A stretch of DNA of 64,000 nucleotides from the NCBI GenBank assembly GCA_964473645.1, contig CAYYPW010000005.1:1-64000 (forward strand), in the 5' to 3' direction. The position numbers were made by a program, and so were the translations under genes. The notes under the pieces are model-generated. The model ran no database searches and had not been told where the DNA came from. It was given only the letters and a program-made list of their open reading frames with translations. Position 1 is the first letter of the stretch. Each line of letters begins with the position of its first letter. Below, piece by piece: positions 17,165-25,445 of the stretch. This DNA is from HdN1 sp964473645 (GTDB lineage Bacteria; Pseudomonadota; Gammaproteobacteria; Pseudomonadales; Ketobacteraceae).

Positions 17165-19846
17165 TCACGCGGGTTTGGCCAGCAGCGTCTTGAGTTCGGG
17201 CAAACAAGATCCGCAATTGGTACCTGCTTTCAGACATGCGCCAATTTGTTCGGTGCTGGTGAGTTTTTTACTCGCAATGGCATTACGCAATGTATTTTCG
17301 CCCACGCCGAAGCAGGCACAGACAATGCGACCACAATCTTCGCCGCCCGGGCTCTTGCCTGAGAGGATGCCGCGCCGCTCCGCTGGGCTGACAGTTTCAG
17401 CTTCGAACAATTTGTTGAACCACTGAACATCGACATTTATATCGTCGCGCCCCAGGAATGCCACAAATTGCAGACGCCCGTTGCGGAAGCCAGCCCAGCG
17501 TAGCGTGCCAGCACTGTCGTCCTGGAAATGAATCAGGTCATCGCTTTGCAGCAGCGCGGGCTGATTCCAATACTGAGCAAAACTATCAATATCAGGACAA
17601 TGCTGGCTGCCTGCCAGGTTGAATTGCAAACACTGTGCTTGCGGAATTTTCACCGCGTATTCTATGCCTGGAATTGAGATCGCATCGGTAGGTGCAGCGA
17701 CCAATACTTTGGCATACCAGCTGGCACTCCAGGCCTGAATGTTGGCAGGCGTGTGTTTTAGTTCCGGTTGGCCAGACCACGGGTCCACCACGGGATTCAC
17801 CAAAGCGCCGGTGCGCGCGAGACTGGCAAATTGACGGTTCCAGTGCATGGGCAGAAATATTTCGTTGCGGCGTACAGCGTCCGTTATTGCTGCGCGTACC
17901 AGCGCGGTTCCGAATTGGGTTTCGACTTTGACCAGACGGTTGTGGGTAATGCCAAAGCGTGCAGCGGTGTCGGGGTGAATTTCGACAAACGGCTCTGGCA
18001 AATGCTGATTGAGGCGAGGTGCCAGCGCGGTGCGCGTCATGGTGTGCCACTGGTCACGAATACGGCCGGTGTTGAGCACCAGCGGATAATTTTCATTATA
18101 CGCATGGCCCGGTGCCGTCGGCCTGGTGGCGATGAATTTTGCCTTGCGATCGGGCGTGAAAAATAAACCATCGCCGAACATGCGCGCGGTGCCATTCATT
18201 TCATTGGTGAGCGGCCACTGAACCGGTTGCAATGCATCATATTGGGCAGCTGAGAGCGTTGCGAGGGCGCTGATATCAAAATCCCGCAACGATTTATCGT
18301 GGTTTTCGAAACCAGAGAGTGCTGCATGTTCACGAAACACATCGGCAACCGTGTTGTAAGCGAACGCATTGCCAAATCCCATGCGGCGACCGACATCTGC
18401 AACGATGTCCCAATCAGCGCGGGCTTGGCCCGCTGGCGGCAACAGGCGACGTTGACGAGAAATTCTGCGCTCGGAATTGGTGACCGTGCCATCTTTTTCG
18501 GACCAGCCTTGCGCAGGCAGTAAAACATGCGCATAGGCATTGGTATCCGTATTTTCAATGCAATCTGACGCGACTACAAATTCACAGCGAGACAATGCGG
18601 CTGCCACACGATCGGCGTCAGGCATGCTGACCACCGGGTTGGTGCCCATGATCCAGACCGCACGTACACGCCCCTCATGGATGGCGTTAAACAGGTCAAC
18701 CGCTTTAAGCCCAGGGGCCGTAGCCATGTTGCCTGCTTGCCAGAAGCGACCCACACGCTCAACGTTATCGGGGGTGAAATCCATATGCGCGGCTAGCTGG
18801 TTGGCCAGGCCGCCCACTTCGCGCCCACCCATGGCATTGGGTTGACCAGTCAATGAAAAAGGCCCCATGCCGGCCTGCCCAATTCTGCCTGTGGCCAGGT
18901 GGCAGTTAATGATGGCATTGACTTTATCGGTGCCGCTGCTCGATTGATTTACACCTTGTGAATAAAAGGTCAAGACGCGTGTGGTTTGGGTGAACCATTC
19001 AAAAAAAGTTGCCAGCGCTTCACTCTCGACGTCGCAGGCCACTGCAGTGTAGGCAAGGCTCGTGCGAACTGCGCTGAGTGTGTCTTCGAAACCGTTGGTA
19101 TGTGCGTTGATATAGGGCTGATCAAGGGCATCATGATCGGCCAGCCAACTGAGCAACCCGTTGAACAGAGCAACATCGCTGCCATGGGCGAGCGGGAGAT
19201 GCAAATCGGCGATTTCGCAGGTGGCTGTGCGACGTGGATCAATAACGACGATCTTGAGGTTTGGGTTGGCTGCTTTCGCGCGCTTGATGCGCTGGAATAC
19301 GATCGGATGGCACCAGGCTGTATTGGAACCCACCAGTACAATCAAATCACTATGATCGATGTCGTCATAACAGGTGGGAACGGTGTCGCTACCGAACGCA
19401 CGCTTGTGTCCTGCCACGCTGGACGACATGCACAAGCGGGAATTGGTGTCGATATTGCCCGAGCCAATAAAGCCTTTCATGAGCTTGTTGGCAACATAAT
19501 AATCTTCAGTCAACAATTGCCCGGAGACATAAAAAGCCACAGCTTCGGGTCCATGTGCTTCACGAATGGCCGAGAAACGTTCAGCGACCAGCGTCAATGC
19601 GGTATCCCAGTCGCTTTCTGTGCCGTGTATCTTGGGCGTTAGCAGACGACCGTTCAGGCTGACGGTATCGGCGAGTGCAGAGCCTTTGGAGCATAAGCGA
19701 CCGTAATTGGCCGGGTGTTGCTCATCACCACGCAGGATTAACTGGCGTTGGTTACGGTCAATATCGACCTGGATGCCGCAACCGACTCCGCAATAGGCGC
19801 AGGTCGATGCGATGGACGATGTGATAGAAGAGTGTGCTGCTGTCAT
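17165..19846 (-). CDS. nasA: Assimilatory nitrate reductase catalytic subunit
   Basis: The 893-residue molybdopterin (bis-MGD) oxidoreductase reduces nitrate to nitrite in the cytoplasm. An N-terminal [4Fe-4S] site is formed by CAYCGVGC plus the Cys in GRLCSKG. The body has molybdopterin oxidoreductase and dinucleotide-binding domains (GMGPFSLTGQPNAMGGREVGGL, NTGRIRDQWHTMTRT). A C-terminal BFD-type [2Fe-2S] domain ends the protein (CACFGVGENTL...CGSCLPELK). There is no Tat or Sec signal, as expected for the assimilatory type. The start at 19846 has AAAGGTGG upstream and drops 25 residues of unlike sequence. It lies 37 nt after the flavoprotein gene in one operon. Confidence 0.94.
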   Translation of the reverse strand: MTAAHSSITSSIASTCAYCGVGCGIQVDIDRNQRQLILRGDEQHPANYGRLCSKGSALADTVSLNGRLLTPKIHGTESDWDTALTLVAERFSAIREAHGPEAVAFYVSGQLLTEDYYVANKLMKGFIGSGNIDTNSRLCMSSSVAGHKRAFGSDTVPTCYDDIDHSDLIVLVGSNTAWCHPIVFQRIKRAKAANPNLKIVVIDPRRTATCEIADLHLPLAHGSDVALFNGLLSWLADHDALDQPYINAHTNGFEDTLSAVRTSLAYTAVACDVESEALATFFEWFTQTTRVLTFYSQGVNQSSSGTDKVNAIINCHLATGRIGQAGMGPFSLTGQPNAMGGREVGGLANQLAAHMDFTPDNVERVGRFWQAGNMATAPGLKAVDLFNAIHEGRVRAVWIMGTNPVVSMPDADRVAAALSRCEFVVASDCIENTDTNAYAHVLLPAQGWSEKDGTVTNSERRISRQRRLLPPAGQARADWDIVADVGRRMGFGNAFAYNTVADVFREHAALSGFENHDKSLRDFDISALATLSAAQYDALQPVQWPLTNEMNGTARMFGDGLFFTPDRKAKFIATRPTAPGHAYNENYPLVLNTGRIRDQWHTMTRTALAPRLNQHLPEPFVEIHPDTAARFGITHNRLVKVETQFGTALVRAAITDAVRRNEIFLPMHWNRQFASLARTGALVNPVVDPWSGQPELKHTPANIQAWSASWYAKVLVAAPTDAISIPGIEYAVKIPQAQCLQFNLAGSQHCPDIDSFAQYWNQPALLQSDDLIHFQDDSAGTLRWAGFRNGRLQFVAFLGRDDINVDVQWFNKLFEAETVSPAERRGILSGKSPGGEDCGRIVCACFGVGENTLRNAIASKKLTSTEQIGACLKAGTNCGSCLPELKTLLAKPA

Positions 19847-19883
19847 GAAACGCCACCTTTGCTCAAATGCATGCGTCGATGGC

Positions 19884-21179
19884 TCAGGCTGCCTGTGCGA
19901 GCCCGGTGAGGTCGCTGTCACAGTAGCTCTTGCCGAAAATCAGTGTGTCACGCAAGCCCGTGATTGGCGTATTGCTGTTGATGATCTCGAAGAACCAGCC
20001 CCCGTCCTGGGTGTCGCCATAAAGTACGGCGCCAATCAATCGGTTGTCACGAATAACAAGACGTTTATAGTGCCCTTGCGCCGGATCGTGATATTGCAAG
20101 TATTCGCACTTGTCATCACCTATAAAATCCCCGGCGGAATATACATTGATACCGGTGATTTTCAATTGGGTGGCCGTAGGTTTTTTGACATAAATGGCAA
20201 TGCCCATTTCGGCCAAGTGATTGGCGCATACCTTGGCTTGCTCAAATAGCGGTGCCACCAAACCAAAAATATCGCCCCGGTGTTGTACGCATTCGCCCAC
20301 CGAATAAATGGCGGGGTCGAACGTTTGCATGGTGTCATTGACAAGAATACCGTGACCGGTTTGCAATCCACAGCTTTTGGCCAGCGCCGCATTCGGGCGC
20401 ACGCCCACGGCCATGACCACCATGTCTGTTTCAATGCGGGGGAAATTCTTGAAGGTAATGGCGCATGCCTCACCCTCGGCGTTACCTTCGATGACCTCGG
20501 TCTGGGCATCGATCAGAAAGCGGATGCCCTGTTTTTCCAGCGTTTTCTGTAACAAGCCGGCAGCGGTTTCGTCGAGCTGGCGGTTCATCAGGAATGCCAT
20601 ATTGTGCACGACTGTTACGTCCAGCCCTTGGCGCAACAGGCCGTTGGCGGCCTCAAGCCCCAATAGCCCACCACCGATCACCACTGCGCGTTTGCGTGAT
20701 TTAGCCAGCGACAGCATCGCATGCACATCATTGATATCGCGAAACGTGGTCACGTTCTTCAGGTTGTGGCCCGGCAAGGGAATCACAAAGGGAACCGAGC
20801 CCGTTGCAATCAGCAATTTGTCGTAGGCAATCTCGCTACCTTGCTCGGTATAAACGATGCGTTTGCGGCGGTCGATGCGTATGGCCTTTTCGCCTTTATG
20901 AAACCGAATATGGTGACGTTCATACCAGTCGTCATCATTAAGAATGATATCGGCAATGGTTTTCTCACCCGATAAAACAGGCGAGAGCATGATGCGGTTA
21001 TAGTTGCCATGATGCTCTTCACCGATCACGCTGATGTCATAACGATCCGGTGCAAGCTTGAGCAATTCCTCTACGGTACGAATTCCGGCCATGCCATTAC
21101 CAATCACTACCAGGCGTGGGCGAGGGCAGTGCGGTGATGCAATCGGTGTGTTGGATAGCGGCGTATGGGATAGCGACAT
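19884..21179 (-). CDS. NAD(P)H/FAD oxidoreductase subunit of nitrate assimilation (NasB-like)
   Basis: This 431-residue flavoprotein of the pyridine nucleotide-disulfide oxidoreductase family has an FAD-binding LVVIGNGMAGIRTVEEL at residues 23-39, an NAD-binding AVVIGGGLLGLEAANGL near 165, and VGVRPNAALAKSCGL. It resembles the N-terminal part of NirB/NasB but lacks the siroheme modules. It likely passes electrons from NAD(P)H to NasA, whose C-terminal [2Fe-2S] domain could receive them. It starts with AGGA 10 nt upstream and is the first gene after a sigma-54 promoter with NtrC-like sites. Confidence 0.85.
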   Translation of the reverse strand: MSLSHTPLSNTPIASPHCPRPRLVVIGNGMAGIRTVEELLKLAPDRYDISVIGEEHHGNYNRIMLSPVLSGEKTIADIILNDDDWYERHHIRFHKGEKAIRIDRRKRIVYTEQGSEIAYDKLLIATGSVPFVIPLPGHNLKNVTTFRDINDVHAMLSLAKSRKRAVVIGGGLLGLEAANGLLRQGLDVTVVHNMAFLMNRQLDETAAGLLQKTLEKQGIRFLIDAQTEVIEGNAEGEACAITFKNFPRIETDMVVMAVGVRPNAALAKSCGLQTGHGILVNDTMQTFDPAIYSVGECVQHRGDIFGLVAPLFEQAKVCANHLAEMGIAIYVKKPTATQLKITGINVYSAGDFIGDDKCEYLQYHDPAQGHYKRLVIRDNRLIGAVLYGDTQDGGWFFEIINSNTPITGLRDTLIFGKSYCDSDLTGLAQAA

Positions 21180-21234
21180 ACTAAAGGCTTCCTGAAACTA
21201 CGGCTGGAACTACGATAAGGGTCAGTGGGGTAAT

Positions 21235-21250
21235 AGCAAAGCCTGTGCCA
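21235..21250 (-). promoter_or_regulatory. Sigma-54 promoter of the nas operon
   Basis: On the minus strand TGGCACAGGCTTTGCT is a near-perfect -24/-12 element with GG-N10-GC spacing. The predicted start is near 21225, giving a leader of about 46 nt. Confidence 0.85.
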
Positions 21251-21286
21251 GCGCGCAGCGTCCCGCAAACCGTCGCTTTTCTGATC

Positions 21287-21352
21287 TGCGTGTAAATGGT
21301 GCAACCCCCGGAAATACTGGGGTTCCAGCATGACGTGCACCAAAATGGTGAA
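21287..21352. promoter_or_regulatory. Two NtrC-like sites upstream of the nas operon
   Basis: TGCACCA-AAA-TGGTGAA (21336-21352) matches 13 of 14 consensus positions. TGCGTGT-AAA-TGGTGCA (21287-21303) has one perfect half-site (10 of 14). Centres are about 70 and 119 bp upstream of the predicted transcription start. Confidence 0.78.
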
Positions 21353-21561
21353 TAAATGAGGGTGGCGTCTGCACAGCCTTGGCGCTCTCGGTTTGCGAGT
21401 GCGCCCTGTCCTGGGGCGCGTGTGCGCTATTGAATTGCAGTCCCGCAGTGCAAGTTGGCTGGCGAAACCGCCTAGGCTCTGCGACAATCTTTGCACCGGC
21501 TTTCTTTACAAAGATAACCCCCAACCTGCTTGTCAATCAGGCAGTTACCAACGAGTGCCGC

Positions 21562-22089
21562 ATGTTTTCGCTTGTATCGTTGTTCTGGCGTTTGACCACT
21601 TTCAAAATCGGGCCCTCTGAGGTGCCGCCGGCGTCGGCGCTGCTCCCCGTGGTGTTAGCTGCCTTTTTAATGGTCAATATGGGGGTGCGCCTTTGGTTAT
21701 CGTATTACAGCGCCTGGTACGCTTTCGCCAGCAGTATGTTGATCCTGCTGGTGTGGGCTGGGCTGGTCTATGCCTTATTGGTGTTTAAGAATGTTCAGGC
21801 CCGCTTTCTGCAAAGTTTTGTGGCCCTGCTTGGTGTTGATACCGTCATCACCCTGCTGAACATCATTCCTGGGGGGCTTAGCTTCTTCGTTACGACTGAT
21901 GCGCCCATCAACGACCTGTTACGCATCATGGTGGTCGTACTTTTTGTCTGGGATATGTTGGCCAAAGGTGCCATATATCGCGAAGCCCTCAATCTGGGAC
22001 CGATGCAAGCCAATCTGTTGGCGATGTGTTTTGCCTTTGGTTTCACCTACCTCGATATCACCTTGTTTTCCCCTGTTCCCGCACAATAA
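21562..22089 (+). CDS. Hypothetical multi-pass inner membrane protein
   Basis: The 175-residue protein has four to five hydrophobic segments, roughly 27-45, 52-73, 78-97, 105-125 and 146-166, and no soluble domain. I do not recognise a family with confidence; it has the general look of small Yip1-like integral membrane proteins. The start at ATG 21562 was chosen because upstream sequence in frame lies in the nas promoter. It is 13 nt upstream of mpl and on the same strand, so it is probably co-transcribed with it. Confidence 0.75.
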   Translation: MFSLVSLFWRLTTFKIGPSEVPPASALLPVVLAAFLMVNMGVRLWLSYYSAWYAFASSMLILLVWAGLVYALLVFKNVQARFLQSFVALLGVDTVITLLNIIPGGLSFFVTTDAPINDLLRIMVVVLFVWDMLAKGAIYREALNLGPMQANLLAMCFAFGFTYLDITLFSPVPAQ

Positions 22090-22102
22090 TCAGGATTTGG
22101 CG

Positions 22103-23491
22103 ATGCATATTCATATTCTTGGAATCTGTGGCACCTTCATGGGTAGTCTGGCGTTGTTGGCGCGTGATTTGGGCATGAAAGTCACCGGCTCGGATGCCAA
22201 TGTCTACCCGCCAATGAGCACTCAATTGGAGAGCCAGGGCATCACCCTGATGGAAGGCTACGATGCCTCGCATCTAAAGCCTGCGCCACTTTCGTCGGCA
22301 CCAGATTTGGTCGTGGTCGGCAATGCCATGTCGCGCGGGAACCCGGCGATCGAATATATGCTCAACACCGGCCTGCCTTATATGTCCGGCCCGGAATGGC
22401 TGCGCCAATATGTATTGCAAGGACGCTGGGTCGTCGGTGTAGCTGGCACGCATGGCAAAACCACCACCTCGTCCATGGTGGCGTGGATTCTCGAACATGC
22501 CGGCTTACAGCCAGGCTTTTTGATTGGCGGTATCCCCAAAAATTTCGGGATTTCCGCGCGCCTCGGCGCACAGCCTTTTTTTGTTGTCGAAGCCGATGAA
22601 TACGATTCTGCCTTTTTCGACAAACGTTCCAAGTTTGTACACTACCGCGCCCGCACCGTTATTTTGAACAATCTCGAATTCGATCATGCGGATATTTTTG
22701 AAGACCTTGCGGCGATTCAACGCCAATTCCACCATTTGGTGCGTACCGTGCCAGGTGAGGGGCGCATCATCGCACCCGCCAACGATGGCAATTTACAAGA
22801 CGTACTAAAAAAAGGATGCTGGACCCCCGTAGAGCTGTTCGGTGAAGACGCCTCTGAAGGTTGGCAAGCGACTTTGCTGGAACCTGGTGGCAGCCATTTT
22901 CGCGTAAGCATCGCTGGCGAGAACGTGGGCGAGGTGAAGTGGACAATGACCGGCACCCACAGCGTCAATAACGCCCTGGCTGCGCTGGCCGCTGCACGCC
23001 ACTGCGGCGTACGCCCAGCCGATGGTGTCGCTGCACTGTGCGCCTTTGACGGCGCCAAACGCCGCATGGAACTGGTGGGCGAAGTGGCAGACATCAAAGT
23101 GTTCGACGATTTCGCCCACCACCCCACCGCCATTGCCACCACCCTGGAAGGCCTGCGCCGAAATGTAGGCAACGCCCGTATTTGGGCCATCATCGAACCC
23201 CGCTCCAACACCATGCGCATGGGTGTGCACAAACCGCAACTTGCCCCCAGCACCGAGACGGCGGATCAGGTGATCTGGTATCAACCACCAGGTCTGAACT
23301 GGCAACTTGACGATGTGATCGCCGCAAGCAAATCACCCGCCTGCGTCATGCAATCATTGGATGACATCGTTGCGCGCGTGGTGAAAGAAACGCGAGCAGG
23401 GGATCAGGTCGTCATTATGAGTAATGGCGGTTTCGGCGGCGTGCACAACAAATTAGTAGCTGCATTAAAAGCACGTTTTTCCGGGAATTAA
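22103..23491 (+). CDS. mpl: UDP-N-acetylmuramate:tripeptide ligase
   Basis: The 462-residue Mur ligase family enzyme joins recovered L-Ala-gamma-D-Glu-meso-DAP tripeptide to UDP-MurNAc, recycling peptidoglycan. It begins MHIHILGICGTFMGSLALLA, has the ATP-binding VVGVAGTHGKTTTSSMVAW near residue 115, and the FDDFAHHPTAI and EPRSNTMRMG motifs typical of Mpl. The start at 22103 has AGGA 8 nt upstream. A palindromic repeat lies 28 nt after the stop. Confidence 0.95.
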   Translation: MHIHILGICGTFMGSLALLARDLGMKVTGSDANVYPPMSTQLESQGITLMEGYDASHLKPAPLSSAPDLVVVGNAMSRGNPAIEYMLNTGLPYMSGPEWLRQYVLQGRWVVGVAGTHGKTTTSSMVAWILEHAGLQPGFLIGGIPKNFGISARLGAQPFFVVEADEYDSAFFDKRSKFVHYRARTVILNNLEFDHADIFEDLAAIQRQFHHLVRTVPGEGRIIAPANDGNLQDVLKKGCWTPVELFGEDASEGWQATLLEPGGSHFRVSIAGENVGEVKWTMTGTHSVNNALAALAAARHCGVRPADGVAALCAFDGAKRRMELVGEVADIKVFDDFAHHPTAIATTLEGLRRNVGNARIWAIIEPRSNTMRMGVHKPQLAPSTETADQVIWYQPPGLNWQLDDVIAASKSPACVMQSLDDIVARVVKETRAGDQVVIMSNGGFGGVHNKLVAALKARFSGN

Positions 23492-23519
23492 TCGAATCCA
23501 ATTTGCGCTGAAGCTGGAA

Positions 23520-23646
23520 GGGGCTTGGTGGTAGTTGGTTTCTGGAACGTCGCCGACATGGATGTCGGCGTCGAGCCTATTTATGCCCCTTGAGGGTACA
23601 AGGACGTATTCACGGCGTTTCCAGAAACCAACTGCCATCAAGCCCC
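23520..23646. repeat. Palindromic dispersed repeat, copy 2
   Basis: The arms 23520-23549 and 23616-23646 are inverted repeats with two mismatches and one inserted base. The core (GTCGCCGACATGGATGTCGG, then CGAGCCT and GGACGTATTCACGG) matches copy 1 at 187-294, with about 20 extra bases including a small CCCCTTGAGGG hairpin. The outer arms differ from those of copy 1, yet each copy pairs with itself. Located just after mpl. Confidence 0.8.
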
Positions 23647-23859
23647 AAACATCGAACTAATTCAAGGATGGTTTTTAGCGTTGCACCAACCGTTCAAGCC
23701 GAGAGGTGAAAATTCACTCTTTGTGCGTAGACTTCCCAACAGAACGATTGCCAATTCTTATTGCAACAGGTGGTACCATGAACTCCCGGTCGCAGTTTTT
23801 TGGTCGGGAGCCAATCTCTCAAGAAAAGAGAGCCACCCGACACAATAAGGAAAACATCC

Positions 23860-24873
23860 ATGCCAATACAAGTCATTACCCGATGGTTTGTGTTGCTTTG
23901 CGGAATGCTGCTGATCACCGCGTGCGACCGGATCACCATCACCCATAGCCCAGCCGTTGCAAAAAACAACGAACAAGTCACCTTCACCGCTACCGCCGAT
24001 ACCACCGCCACCAATTACGAAATACAAATCATCGTAAATGCCGCCCTGGTAAAAACCTGCACCAGCAGCCCCTGCGTCTACGTCGGCGGCCCATACCCCG
24101 CTTATGAAGGCACCACGGTGTCATTCCTCGCAAATTATATCGAGCATGACTGCTCCATCTCTTGCGATGCCAGCGACGGCTACAACTATTTTGCCATCAC
24201 CGACACCAACTACAACTGGTCACAACCCTACATGCCCGCGCGATGGTCCGGTTCCACCGCCGATAATGAGGATCTAGTGCTGCACATGGCCAGTGATTAT
24301 GTCGATAACGGCAAGGATTTTGAAGACTTTGTCGATGATGTCACCAACAAGATCTACAACGTTTTTGGTGCCCAAGCCATCGTTGAAGATAATCTTAGCA
24401 AGATGAATATCTGGGTCTATACAAAAGAAGCAGAGGCCGACGGCTGCGGCACCGTACACAGCGATGCCGCAGGAGATATGCCCTGGCGTAACGACGATGG
24501 TGTACTGCACGATGACACGTTCCGCGATTGCACCAATGGTGGCCTCACCCACTTCTCAGCCGAAGGATTCAACACCAAAGCCTTTTTACACGAAGCAGGG
24601 CATGGCGTATTCGGCCTGGGCGATGAATATTGCGGCGATACCAGTTATTTCCAGCCGGCCAACGAACCCAATATCTGGGATCTGGAAAGTACCTGCGAAA
24701 CCGAGCAAAACAACAAAGGGCGTGATCCCAATGCCTGTTATCAGTTTTGTTCCAATCAAGGGGGATGGTGGGGCACGCATACAGGCACAACCGTCATGGT
24801 CAATGGCATGACAGGCGAGTCCTGGGGCGTGGAAGGTGAAGAACGGGTGAAATGGTTCTTTGACAATCTGTAA
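23860..24873 (+). CDS. Lipoprotein zinc metalloprotease, M64-like
   Basis: The 337-residue protein has a lipoprotein signal (lipobox LLITAC, Cys near residue 20) and a metalloprotease signature HEAGHGVFGLGDEY near residue 245. The two His plus the distal Asp/Glu pattern resemble the HExGHxxxxLxDEY motif of M64 (IgA peptidase-like) enzymes. A short Ig-like or carbohydrate-binding-type segment (ITITHSPAVAKNNEQVTFTA) follows the lipobox. Many Cys suggest disulfides, so it acts outside the cytoplasm. The start has AAGGA 9 nt upstream. It is followed after 11 nt by a secreted protein gene. The substrate is unknown. Confidence 0.8.
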   Translation: MPIQVITRWFVLLCGMLLITACDRITITHSPAVAKNNEQVTFTATADTTATNYEIQIIVNAALVKTCTSSPCVYVGGPYPAYEGTTVSFLANYIEHDCSISCDASDGYNYFAITDTNYNWSQPYMPARWSGSTADNEDLVLHMASDYVDNGKDFEDFVDDVTNKIYNVFGAQAIVEDNLSKMNIWVYTKEAEADGCGTVHSDAAGDMPWRNDDGVLHDDTFRDCTNGGLTHFSAEGFNTKAFLHEAGHGVFGLGDEYCGDTSYFQPANEPNIWDLESTCETEQNNKGRDPNACYQFCSNQGGWWGTHTGTTVMVNGMTGESWGVEGEERVKWFFDNL

Positions 24874-24884
24874 GGACGACGCTA

Positions 24885-25403
24885 ATGGAGAAGAAAATCA
24901 TGAAGACGAAGCGCTTGAAAACGTTTGTCAAACCCGTTCTGGCCGCCAGTCTGGGCGTTATTGTCCTGTCAGCCAATATCGCCAATGCTGAGCTGATACG
25001 GGCGCAAAGCTACTTTCTGTTCAACGTGCAGTTTAGCGAAAATGGTTATTACATAGAAGAAACGGTACGCCGGGTCGCTTGCCCCATCGTGCAGGAAAGC
25101 AATCGTGGTAACGGCAATGACTCGGTATATTTTGTGCGAGATGTGACCGGGAAGGTCGTGGAGCAAGGTGTGATAGTGCACCCGCGCGTGGCGTACATTG
25201 AAAGCGGTAATGAACCGGTCGGCATGTTGCGACGTGGGCGGGTCGAATTTAAAGTCCCCATAACGGCGCAGCTCGCTGGCTTTGAGTTTTGGGAAAGTCG
25301 CGATCAACAAGGTCCATCGGTGCGAGTGGATTTGTCACAAGCGGTTGATGTAAAACCTGTATGTGAACTGACGCTTCCACCCCCAGACGCCTTGCGCCAA
25401 TAA
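24885..25403 (+). CDS. Secreted hypothetical protein, partner of metalloprotease
   Basis: This 172-residue protein has a signal peptide (FVKPVLAASLGVIVLSANIA, cleavage near NAE) and a compact mature part predicted to be mostly beta strand with two Cys. No known family was recognised. Initiation could also be at MKTKRL (24900). It is 11 nt downstream of the lipoprotein protease gene, so the two are likely one operon; it may be a substrate, inhibitor or accessory protein, which is inference. Confidence 0.75.
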   Translation: MEKKIMKTKRLKTFVKPVLAASLGVIVLSANIANAELIRAQSYFLFNVQFSENGYYIEETVRRVACPIVQESNRGNGNDSVYFVRDVTGKVVEQGVIVHPRVAYIESGNEPVGMLRRGRVEFKVPITAQLAGFEFWESRDQQGPSVRVDLSQAVDVKPVCELTLPPPDALRQ

Positions 25404-25417
25404 CGTAGCTGTTCGCA

Positions 25418-25445
25418 CGCTCGGGAATTAGAACATTCCCGAGCG
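25418..25445. terminator. Convergent terminator overlapping a stop codon
   Basis: An 11-bp perfect stem (CGCTCGGGAAT at 25418-25428 with ATTCCCGAGCG at 25435-25445) has a 6-nt loop. It lies between the plus-strand secreted protein and the minus-strand HupE-like gene, and includes the latter's stop codon and last codons. There is no long T run, so termination efficiency is uncertain. Confidence 0.7.
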
